Of a stretch of 8,927 nt of DNA, positions 1 through 6,859 are shown piece after piece (positions within the stretch are counted from its first letter, which is position 1; every line of letters begins with the position of its first letter). The notes under the pieces are model-generated. The model ran no database searches. It was not told the DNA's origin and was given only the letters and a program-made list of their open reading frames with translations. The stretch covers positions 1 through 8,927 of the forward strand of contig JAZNUH010000086.1 of the NCBI GenBank assembly GCA_045592225.1. Reading direction: 5' to 3'. Position numbers and translations under genes: made by a program. The stretch comes from JAZNUH01 sp045592225. GTDB lineage: Bacteria; Bacillota; Clostridia; UMGS1883; UMGS1540.

Positions 1-3000
1 TACACCCACGAGGACCTGGCGGCAAATATGTGGGTAAACTCTGCCGAGCAGGAGGGTACAGAAGGCGTTGACGATGACGGCAACGGCTATATAGACGATA
101 TCTACGGTGTTGACACCACCGCCACAGGCAAAAAAGCCGGCAACCCTATGGACGACCACGGCCACGGCACACACGTTGCAGGTATTATCGGTATGACCTC
201 AAACGGCGAGGGGGGTATTGGTCTTGCCTACGGCGCAAAAATTATGGCAATCAAGGCAGGACAGTCTACAGGTACCCTTGCATCCTCCCATATTGCAAAG
301 GCAATTAACTATGCTCATATGATGGGCGCAGATGTTATAAATATGTCCTTTGGCGGCACAGGAAAATCCTATCTTGTTGAAACAGCACTTGAAGATGCCT
401 TTTCAGACTGCGTACTGGTAGCCTCTGCAGGTAATGACGGAGCACCTACCACCGATGCGCCGAATATTTATCCTGTAAGAGAGGACATTTACCCTGCAGG
501 GTACTCCTATGTAATAGGCGTTATGGCAACAGATAAAAACGGCAACCTTGCATCATTTTCAAACTGGGATTATAAACCCAATGAAAACTGCGAGTACGAA
601 ATGACTGCCCCGGGTGTTGATATTTACTCGGCTCTCCCCGGCAATCGCTATGCAAAGTGGAGCGGAACCTCCATGGCGGCGCCCTTTGTGGCGGCAGGTG
701 CGGCAATTATCCGCAGCCATTATACAGATAAGGATATGTACTCCTCCCGCTTTATAATGGGTCAGCTTGTATCTGCAACCACCGACACAACCTATTATGA
801 ATCAAAGGACGGCAGCTATAATTACCCTGCATTTAATATTTATGACAGCCTGTACTACCTGCCCAAGCCAAATATTTCGGTAAGCAAAACATTTTTAATG
901 GATAATACCGAAAACGACGAGGCAAATGACGGCGATGCAATTATAGACGCAGGCGAGGTAATTGATTTAGGCATAACCGTGCGCAATCAATGGGGACAGA
1001 CAGGGGATATTACCGTAACTGCCGACGCAATATCCGACGGCGGTGTTGAAAACCCCTGGGTAGAATTTATAACAGACGAGGTTACCCTTCAGCCTGCAGG
1101 CACCTTTGCCGAGGTTAATAACGGCTATGTGTATGATGACAGCCTGCTGGTAGCCATTGATAACCCCATCCGTTTCAGAATTTCTCCCGAAACACCCAAC
1201 GATACACAGATAAAAATTAACCTTACTGTTACCACCACAAACGGCTATGACCCGGAGGATGATGCGGAATATACAACCGATGCAAGCCATACCTTCCGAG
1301 TACAGGCGGGCAGAGGTATAAGCGGTACTTTGACAGATGATACAACCCTTACCAACGATTATCTGTGGATAATTGAAAATACTCTGCTTGTACCCGAGGG
1401 TATTACCCTTACAATTGAACCGGGTACAAAGGTGCAGTTTTATTCCTCTGATTATGAGGATGCCTACGGACAAAAGACCGTAGCTTCAATAAATAACGAA
1501 GGTATATTCAACGCAATAGGCACAGAGGATGAACCTATTGAAATGTACCCCGGTGCAGGCTTTGAACAGTATTGTGTAGAAATATCGGGTGATGGTGTGG
1601 AAACACTTAAATACTGTGAAATTATAAATCCCAGGTTGGGATATCACGGACACTCTACACCGGCACCTGTTGATACGGTTGACCACTGCAGGTTTGTACA
1701 AAATTATGAATGGCTTTCTTATAGGTATGCCTCCGGTGGAAAGGTGACAACAGACACAACATATTACGATTCTTATGGATTTTCTGTTATCAATGTAACC
1801 AATTCGTCATTTAATGGAATAAGGTATTTGACTACATCCTCTTCTGATGCGGTAAGCCTGAAAATACAAACTATTGAAAATTGTGTATTTACAGAATGTA
1901 ATATAACAATCTATAATCCGAAGGTAAATAGAAATAATGTATTTATGCCGGGAGATTGCGTAGATTATACGAAACCGGTTAATGTTGCGAACAATCTTAA
2001 CAGTATAGACCCACCCAAAAAGGTGGACTCTTATTTTGAAGAAGGTGTATACACCTACGATGGTGCAGACAGCAAGTATGTAATTATGAATTCGGGAAGT
2101 AAATCGTTTAGTAGTAATGCGTATGAAGGAATATATTACAACATTGCAAAGGATTTTGCAAACAGCTTAGGCGGTACAGTTGCCTGCATAGGCAGTGATG
2201 AGGAAAAGGATTTTCTTGCAAATACAATGCATCCTATCATTGAAGCAACCCGGGCGCCAGGGGTTACGTCAAGTAAAACTGATGAGTTATACGTTGGAGC
2301 TGTGTTTGATGAGCAAAGCGGAGAATATGTATGGGAGGACGGAGGAGAATACCCTTATAGTGTTGATAATGGCTCATACCACGGAACCCCGTATGCATAT
2401 TTATCTATATACACCACTCCCCAAAAGATAAGTTCGGTTTACCATTATGCCGGATCCAGTGTGGGTAATAATGCATACTACGCCATAGAATTACCTGCAG
2501 AGCTTACAGATGAAGAAATACTTGCTGCAATGAACAGCTATGACCCCGAGGATGCAATTTATGAAACTTACGGAGATAAGTTTACAAATAACGCTATTTT
2601 AAATCCTGTATTAAGCACAGACTATGTCTGGGCAAATGTTGCGGCGCAAAACTATAATACAGACTTATACCCCCAGAGAGCCACAAACAACTACTGGGGC
2701 ACAGAAAATGAAATACTTATAAACAAAATGATAACCGATGCCGACGATTTCCCCGGCACATATCAGGACATTATAGAAGACCCCATACTCACGCTGGAAA
2801 GCGAAAGCCTTTCTGATATTTATCCCTTTGTAACAAAGGTTTATATGACAGATGATGAGGGTAACATTGTTTCAAATGTTCAGCCCGGGGGCGAATACGA
2901 GGTACACGTACACTTTAACAGGGATATGGATACAGACACACAGCCCGCAATAACCTACGGTCCTGCAACACCCTACACAGACTATATGGTGGATGGCGAA

Positions 3001-4863
3001 TTTGTATCGGCACGCGAGTGGGTTGGAACAACACGCATTTCTCCCGTGCTTACAAACGGCACAATGTACTTTAGAACCAAGGGCGGCTGCGCGGCAGACG
3101 ACAAGTGGCTTGTTTGCGGAGAGGATATTTTAAGATTTTCCTTTAATGTATCGGCAAACGGCGTGCTTGCAATGATGCTCAACGCCGAAGGCGGTGCAAA
3201 CAGGGTAGAGCTTTCCTGGGCGCAGAACGATTATGACACACTTGCCGGCTATAACCTCTACCGCAGCGAAACAGAGGACGGCACATACAAAAAGCTTAAT
3301 ACATCCATTATATCTGACACAGAATATACAGATACAGATGTAAAGCCGGGTGTTACCTACTACTACTATTTCAAGGTTGTAAATACCGACGGTGAGGAAG
3401 AGGCAAGCTCCTCCAACATTGCAAGCGCGGCACCCATTGACAATATTTTCCCCGTGCTTAAGCATTCACCTGTAACAGGCGCAAAGGCAGGAAATCAGAT
3501 AACCATTTCGGCAACCGCCACAGACAATATAGAGGTAGCGGCAGTAAAGCTGTACTACAAAACCGCAGGCGACAGTGAGTTTAAAACAAAGGAAATGACC
3601 CTGAGCGCAACAGCAAACCTTTATGTTTCGGTAATTCCTGCAGATGCGGTAAAGGCGGCAGGGGTTGAATATTATGTAACCGCCGAGGATGCCGACGGCA
3701 ACGTAAGCTACAGCGGTACGCAGCAGGTACCCCACAGAATAGAGGTTAACAGTGCGGCATATATTTCGGGTGTTACACCTTCAAAAATTGCCATGACAGG
3801 CGGAAAAACAATTACAATACTGGGCGGCAACTTTGACAGTGATATGGTAATTAAGCTGGGCGGCACAGAAATTACCGAATATTCGGTAATTGACAGCGGA
3901 CAGATAAACTTTGTGGCACCTGCAAAGGCAAGCGGAAGCTATGCCCTTACAATCACCACAGCCGACGGAAAAACAGTTACTGCCCCCACACCTGTTTCCT
4001 ATACCGATGCAGGCAGTATTGCACAGATACCCACAAACATTACAATGGTTTCGGGCACACCCTATGAAATACCCTTCTATGTGTCCTCGAACAGTGAAAT
4101 GGTTTCGCTCCACGCAGAGCTTGACCTGCCCGCCTCCGACTTTACAAAGGTTGAGGTTACAAAGGCGGATGAGGATGCACCCTTCCAGCTGGCGCAGAGC
4201 TACAGCGGCGGCGTGCTCAAAATAGGCTGTATAGGAACAGAGGACTTTACCCCCGAGGACGGAGCATTGTTCATCATTACCGTTACTCCCAAGGTAACAG
4301 CCGATAAGCAGTACACATTAAAGCTGCACGATGTATCTGTAAACGGTGCACCCGTTGCCAATATGATAAGCGCCGATGCAATTATCAAGCAGGGCTACGA
4401 GCTTTTGGCAACGGTAAAATATTACGCAGGTGAAAAGGCGGCGGTTGAAGGTGTTAAAATTACCGCATCGGGAATATCGGCACTTACAAGCCCCGAGGGT
4501 ATTGCAAAGCTGCTGCTTTCATCCAAAAATGTAACAGTAAGCGCAAGCCATAATGCAGAGGTGACGGCAATTTCGGCATACGATGCTTCGCTGGTGCTTC
4601 AGGCGGCGGTTGACAAGACAACTCTTACAGACAACCAGAAGCTTGCGGCAGATGTTGACGGCAACGGTCTTATAAACGAGTATGATGCGGCACTTATACT
4701 GCAAAAGTCTGTACGCAAAATAGATGTATTCCCCATAGGAACAGCGTGGTTATTTACACCCTCGTATATTGAAAAAACTCTTACCACCGCAACAAACACA
4801 GTTGAATTTGCTATAATTGCGGTAGGTGATGTTGACGGAAGCTTCAGAGGTGATGCCGAGTGA
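1..4863 (+). CDS. Secreted multi-domain subtilisin-like (S8) protease with dockerin, 5'-truncated
   Basis: Reading frame 1 is open from the first base, so the gene begins upstream; the ATG at 28 lies inside the catalytic domain. Residues are numbered from base 1 (1620 visible). Seen: the peptidase S8 domain (about 1-285) has His55 in HGTHVAG, oxyanion Asn145 in SAGND, and nucleophile Ser224 in GTSMAAP. The catalytic Asp should lie just upstream, because YTHEDLAAN normally follows DTG. DDDGNGYIDD is a probable calcium loop. Next come a beta-sandwich linker (about 290-438), a right-handed beta-helix (439-670), a C-type-lectin-like domain (681-834, with WEDGG at 778-782), the helix end with NYWG (897-900), an Ig-like module, FN3 (1062-1145), Ig-like (1146-1252), IPT/TIG (1253-1335), a cohesin-like module (1340-1460), and a dockerin whose second calcium loop has D1551, D1553, N1555, N1559 and D1562. 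The C-terminus ends in GDVDGS. No transmembrane or LPXTG anchor is visible. Inferred: a secreted protease tethered through its dockerin. The substrate is unknown. Confidence 0.93.
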   Translation, partial: YTHEDLAANMWVNSAEQEGTEGVDDDGNGYIDDIYGVDTTATGKKAGNPMDDHGHGTHVAGIIGMTSNGEGGIGLAYGAKIMAIKAGQSTGTLASSHIAKAINYAHMMGADVINMSFGGTGKSYLVETALEDAFSDCVLVASAGNDGAPTTDAPNIYPVREDIYPAGYSYVIGVMATDKNGNLASFSNWDYKPNENCEYEMTAPGVDIYSALPGNRYAKWSGTSMAAPFVAAGAAIIRSHYTDKDMYSSRFIMGQLVSATTDTTYYESKDGSYNYPAFNIYDSLYYLPKPNISVSKTFLMDNTENDEANDGDAIIDAGEVIDLGITVRNQWGQTGDITVTADAISDGGVENPWVEFITDEVTLQPAGTFAEVNNGYVYDDSLLVAIDNPIRFRISPETPNDTQIKINLTVTTTNGYDPEDDAEYTTDASHTFRVQAGRGISGTLTDDTTLTNDYLWIIENTLLVPEGITLTIEPGTKVQFYSSDYEDAYGQKTVASINNEGIFNAIGTEDEPIEMYPGAGFEQYCVEISGDGVETLKYCEIINPRLGYHGHSTPAPVDTVDHCRFVQNYEWLSYRYASGGKVTTDTTYYDSYGFSVINVTNSSFNGIRYLTTSSSDAVSLKIQTIENCVFTECNITIYNPKVNRNNVFMPGDCVDYTKPVNVANNLNSIDPPKKVDSYFEEGVYTYDGADSKYVIMNSGSKSFSSNAYEGIYYNIAKDFANSLGGTVACIGSDEEKDFLANTMHPIIEATRAPGVTSSKTDELYVGAVFDEQSGEYVWEDGGEYPYSVDNGSYHGTPYAYLSIYTTPQKISSVYHYAGSSVGNNAYYAIELPAELTDEEILAAMNSYDPEDAIYETYGDKFTNNAILNPVLSTDYVWANVAAQNYNTDLYPQRATNNYWGTENEILINKMITDADDFPGTYQDIIEDPILTLESESLSDIYPFVTKVYMTDDEGNIVSNVQPGGEYEVHVHFNRDMDTDTQPAITYGPATPYTDYMVDGEFVSAREWVGTTRISPVLTNGTMYFRTKGGCAADDKWLVCGEDILRFSFNVSANGVLAMMLNAEGGANRVELSWAQNDYDTLAGYNLYRSETEDGTYKKLNTSIISDTEYTDTDVKPGVTYYYYFKVVNTDGEEEASSSNIASAAPIDNIFPVLKHSPVTGAKAGNQITISATATDNIEVAAVKLYYKTAGDSEFKTKEMTLSATANLYVSVIPADAVKAAGVEYYVTAEDADGNVSYSGTQQVPHRIEVNSAAYISGVTPSKIAMTGGKTITILGGNFDSDMVIKLGGTEITEYSVIDSGQINFVAPAKASGSYALTITTADGKTVTAPTPVSYTDAGSIAQIPTNITMVSGTPYEIPFYVSSNSEMVSLHAELDLPASDFTKVEVTKADEDAPFQLAQSYSGGVLKIGCIGTEDFTPEDGALFIITVTPKVTADKQYTLKLHDVSVNGAPVANMISADAIIKQGYELLATVKYYAGEKAAVEGVKITASGISALTSPEGIAKLLLSSKNVTVSASHNAEVTAISAYDASLVLQAAVDKTTLTDNQKLAADVDGNGLINEYDAALILQKSVRKIDVFPIGTAWLFTPSYIEKTLTTATNTVEFAIIAVGDVDGSFRGDAE
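4846..4863 (+). promoter_or_regulatory. Embedded ribosome binding site and GTGA start/stop overlap
   Basis: AGAGGTGAT (4846-4854) lies inside the last codons of the protease gene, 5 bases before the GTG at 4860. That GTG shares GTGA with the protease TGA stop (4861-4863). This arrangement usually means that ribosomes finishing the first gene start the second. It decides the GTG start of the downstream gene. Confidence 0.75.
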
Positions 4864-5603
4864 AGAAATTAACGGCAATCTTTACGGCATTAATGCTGTG
4901 CTGTGCACCTGTCAGCGCACAAGACCGGTACGAAACACCTATTGCTTTGTGCTGTGAAAAGGATGTTTTCGCAGTTGATATGATTTTTGGTATTACAGAG
5001 GAAGTAACAGTTTCCTCTGTAAGCCTGAATATTAAAAACGCATTGTCTGACTGGAACGTAAAAGACGGAAAGCTGTATGTAAGTGTTGCTTCGGCAGATG
5101 CAATCAGCCTGCCTGCAGTTTTGGGCAGGGTTTATACAAATGCTCCCTGTACACTTACACCGCAGAGCATAACGGTAAACGGCAGTGACCGCGAGAACAT
5201 ATACACATCACATCTTGGTGTAACAATTCCGGGCACACCCCCTTCCTGTGACAGAGGCGGACTGACAGACGGCGAAAAATGCGGAAGATGTAATGTAATA
5301 ACCCGGGCGCAGGAAACAATACCTGCAACAGGTCCGCAGATAAGCGCCGCGGCAGATGAATACGGCACTCTGACAGTGGGCGGAATAATTTCCGACACTC
5401 CGGTGGCATCGGGCAGGGTATGGCTGGCGGTGTACAGGGCGGATGGACGTTTGATAGCCATTAAAAGCCTTACGGGTGAAAATCAGTCGGATTTTGAGGT
5501 GGAAATACCCGGTTGTGCAAAGGGCACAGAGGTTAAAATTTTCCGCTGGCAAAAGGATGCGGTTAAGCCTGAAAAGGATGTAATAACAGCTACGGTAAAA
5601 TAA
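4860..5603 (+). CDS. Small secreted protein with cohesin-like N-terminal region, CxxC linker and C-terminal beta domain
   Basis: This protein has 247 residues and a GTG start overlapping the protease stop by 4 bases. Seen: a signal peptide (two Lys, hydrophobic core at about 4-16, likely cleavage after VSA at residue 20). The Cys residues at 14-15 do not fit a good lipobox, so signal peptidase I is favoured. Residues 45-110 alternate hydrophobic beta-strand patterns and end in ITVNGSD, reminiscent of the C-terminal half of a cohesin fold. Residues 124-158 contain GTPPSC, LTDGEKCGRC (C141 and C144) and ETIPATG, a motif I recognise from many clostridial surface proteins. Residues 160-247 (VWLAVY, GRLIA, VKIFRW, KP) resemble a C-terminal beta domain common in secreted clostridial proteins. 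No catalytic motif is visible. Inferred: an accessory or partner protein of the protease made from the same mRNA. The cohesin relation is tentative, and I cannot assign a function. Confidence 0.8.
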   Translation: MKKLTAIFTALMLCCAPVSAQDRYETPIALCCEKDVFAVDMIFGITEEVTVSSVSLNIKNALSDWNVKDGKLYVSVASADAISLPAVLGRVYTNAPCTLTPQSITVNGSDRENIYTSHLGVTIPGTPPSCDRGGLTDGEKCGRCNVITRAQETIPATGPQISAAADEYGTLTVGGIISDTPVASGRVWLAVYRADGRLIAIKSLTGENQSDFEVEIPGCAKGTEVKIFRWQKDAVKPEKDVITATVK

Positions 5604-5610
5604 AAAGATA

Positions 5611-5642
5611 AAAAAGAAACTCCACGATCGGAGTTTCTTTTT
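5611..5642 (+). terminator. Rho-independent terminator, bidirectional, after the protease operon
   Basis: A 13-bp perfect stem (AAAAAGAAACTCC at 5611-5623 with its complement at 5630-5642) encloses a 6-base loop, ACGATC. The stem ends in T on the + strand and, by symmetry, in T on the - strand, so it could stop transcription both ways. It starts 8 bases after the TAA of the small secreted protein. No minus-strand gene is seen nearby, so only the + function has an evident use here. Confidence 0.9.
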
Positions 5643-5689
5643 GCTGTTGCCGAAAAATTACGGCAGTAAACAGTGCCTTCCCGACCAGC

Positions 5690-5736
5690 CCCCCCTTGCC
5701 TAAAGGGGGGAAGAAATCCAAAGGATTTCAGGGGGG
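5690..5736. repeat. Compact GC-rich double-hairpin repeat (likely interspersed palindromic element)
   Basis: Two hairpins sit side by side. The first pairs CCCCCCTT (5690-5697) with AAGGGGGG (5703-5710) around GCCTA. The second pairs GAAATCC (5713-5719) with GGATTTC (5723-5729) around AAA. A second G-run (5731-5736) follows and could pair with the same C-run, enclosing the second hairpin, so two folds compete. The design (C-run, G-run, variable inner palindrome, second G-run) resembles short interspersed repeats I remember from gut Clostridia. That family link is from memory and not verified. No T-run follows, so it is not a classical terminator. Confidence 0.7.
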
Positions 5737-5792
5737 ATTGTGAGAGCGGGGATAAAACTAAAATTTCCTTTATCGGAAAAATAAAAACAAAA

Positions 5793-5828
5793 TATAACGA
5801 TAAAAATGTTGATATTTTTCCTATAACG
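5793..5828. promoter_or_regulatory. Candidate operator: direct and inverted repeats at the Fic promoter
   Basis: TATAACG occurs twice (5793-5799 and 5822-5828) on either side of the -35 box. Between them AAAAAT (5802-5807) and ATTTTT (5814-5819) form an inverted repeat centred on GTTGAT and overlapping that box. The downstream gene encodes a protein with an N-terminal helix-turn-helix, so autoregulation at these sites is possible. AT-rich repeats arise easily by chance, so this is tentative. Confidence 0.3.
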
Positions 5829-5837
5829 CGGTATAAT
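5809..5837 (+). promoter_or_regulatory. Sigma-A-type promoter of the Fic gene
   Basis: A -35 box TTGATA (5809-5814, 5 of 6 consensus) is followed after exactly 17 bases by a perfect -10 box TATAAT (5832-5837). Transcription would start near 5844, giving a leader of about 25 bases. This places the Fic gene in its own transcription unit, separated from the protease operon by the terminator at 5611-5642. Confidence 0.8.
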
Positions 5838-5853
5838 ATATATACAAAAGGGC

Positions 5854-5859
5854 AAGGAG
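5854..5859 (+). promoter_or_regulatory. Ribosome binding site AAGGAG that decides the Fic start
   Basis: AAGGAG directly abuts an in-frame ATG at 5860, which leaves no spacing for that codon. The in-frame GTG at 5869 is 9 bases away, a workable distance. The GTG also starts the protein exactly where the family's helix-turn-helix usually begins (MTYVSVKEMAEKWG), so it is preferred. Confidence 0.7.
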
Positions 5860-5868
5860 ATGGTATGC

Positions 5869-6756
5869 GTGACTTATGTATCGGTCAAAGAAATGGCTGA
5901 AAAATGGGGACTTACAGACCGCAGTGTAAGAAAATACTGTGCGGACGGCAAAATCCCCGGAGCTTTTTTAACAGGTAAAACATGGAATGTTCCGGCAGAC
6001 AGTCAAAAACCCGAAAGGTCAAAAAGAAAATCATCCGGACTCCGCACCCTTCTTTGTGTTCTGAAAGAACAAAAAGAGGGTAATCTTTCGGGGGGGATAT
6101 ACCATCGCGTACAAATTGATTTGACATATAATTCAAACCATATGGAAGGCAGTGGGTTGACTCACGATCAGACAAGGTATATTTTTGAAACTAATACTGT
6201 CGGTATATCAGGGGAGAGCATAAGGGTTGACGATATTATAGAAACAACAAATCATTTCAGGTGCATTGATTCTATTATTGATAATGCAGGCTATGAGCTT
6301 TCGGAGAAATATATAAAGGAGCTTCACAGAATATTAAAAAGCGGCACAGGTGACAGCAGAAAGGACTGGTTTCGTGTTGGTGAATATAAAAAACTGCCCA
6401 ATGAGGTGGGCGGAGCCGAAACAGTTGCTCCGGAAAATGTACATGCCGAAATCAGAAAGCTTCTGGACGCATATAATTCAAAAAAACAGGTTGTACTGGA
6501 TGATATTATTGATTTCCATGTCAGGTTTGAGCGTATACACCCCTTTCAGGACGGTAACGGACGCATTGGCAGGCTGATTATGTTTAAGGAATGCTTAAAG
6601 CATAACATTACACCTTTTATAATTGATGAGCAGCACAAAATGTTCTATTACAGAGGACTGGCTGAATGGCACAGAGAAAAAGGCTTTCTGCGGGATACAA
6701 TTTTAGCCTGTCAGGACAAGTTTTATGAGATTCTTATGTATTTCAGGCTGGTGTAA
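5869..6756 (+). CDS. Fic/DOC-family AMP transferase with N-terminal helix-turn-helix
   Basis: This protein has 295 residues from the GTG at 5869; an ATG at 5860 would add three. Fic enzymes transfer AMP from ATP to Ser, Thr or Tyr hydroxyls of target proteins, usually in the cytoplasm. Seen: residues 1-47 form an excisionase/MerR-like helix-turn-helix (SVKEMAEKWG, RSVRKYC, GKIPGAF, WNVP). S89-N-H-M-E93-G94 matches the inhibitory motif (S/T)xxxE(G/N) placed N-terminal to the Fic core, the class II arrangement, in which the Glu blocks productive ATP binding. The core carries the complete catalytic motif HPFQDGNGRIGR (H224 to R235), so the enzyme should be active once inhibition is relieved. No antitoxin gene is adjacent, consistent with built-in inhibition. 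The gene has its own promoter. The DNA-binding domain suggests self-repression or action on a DNA-associated target. The target is unknown. Confidence 0.93.
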   Translation: MTYVSVKEMAEKWGLTDRSVRKYCADGKIPGAFLTGKTWNVPADSQKPERSKRKSSGLRTLLCVLKEQKEGNLSGGIYHRVQIDLTYNSNHMEGSGLTHDQTRYIFETNTVGISGESIRVDDIIETTNHFRCIDSIIDNAGYELSEKYIKELHRILKSGTGDSRKDWFRVGEYKKLPNEVGGAETVAPENVHAEIRKLLDAYNSKKQVVLDDIIDFHVRFERIHPFQDGNGRIGRLIMFKECLKHNITPFIIDEQHKMFYYRGLAEWHREKGFLRDTILACQDKFYEILMYFRLV

Positions 6757-6797
6757 GAAAGGGTTTATTATTCCCTTTAAATTAACAACATTCACAG

Positions 6798-6826
6798 TTG
6801 ACAAAACATTCTTTTTATGGTATCAT
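6798..6826 (+). promoter_or_regulatory. Strong extended -10 promoter of gnd
   Basis: A perfect -35 box TTGACA (6798-6803) is separated by 17 bases from the -10 box TATCAT (6821-6826, 5 of 6 consensus). TGG immediately before the -10 box adds the extended TGn element. Transcription should start near 6833, leaving a leader of about 27 bases. That is too short for a riboswitch and points to strong, simple expression. Confidence 0.85.
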
Positions 6827-6859
6827 TAACCCAAATATTCGTATAAAGGAGTTTTTATC

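Noticed and set aside
28..30. ATG at 28 as the true protease start
   Set aside because: The frame is open back to base 1 and encodes YTHEDLAAN, part of the conserved S8 catalytic domain. The start, signal peptide and catalytic Asp must lie upstream.
967..1473. 168-codon minus-strand open frame inside the protease gene
   Set aside because: It is antisense to a clearly conserved coding region, has no recognisable motif, and is a product of the codon pattern on the other strand. The other minus-strand frames at 1486-1701, 3130-4113, 4519-4799 and 5132-5552 are rejected for the same reason.
5673..5900. 75-codon plus-strand open frame before the Fic gene
   Set aside because: It runs through the palindromic repeat, the Fic promoter and the Fic ribosome binding site, and overlaps the real gene in another frame. 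It has no Shine-Dalgarno sequence of its own.
6758..6778. AAAGGG/CCCTTT hairpin after the Fic gene as a terminator
   Set aside because: The stem has only 6 bp with a 9-base loop and no T-run after it. It may slow polymerase but does not meet the usual standard.
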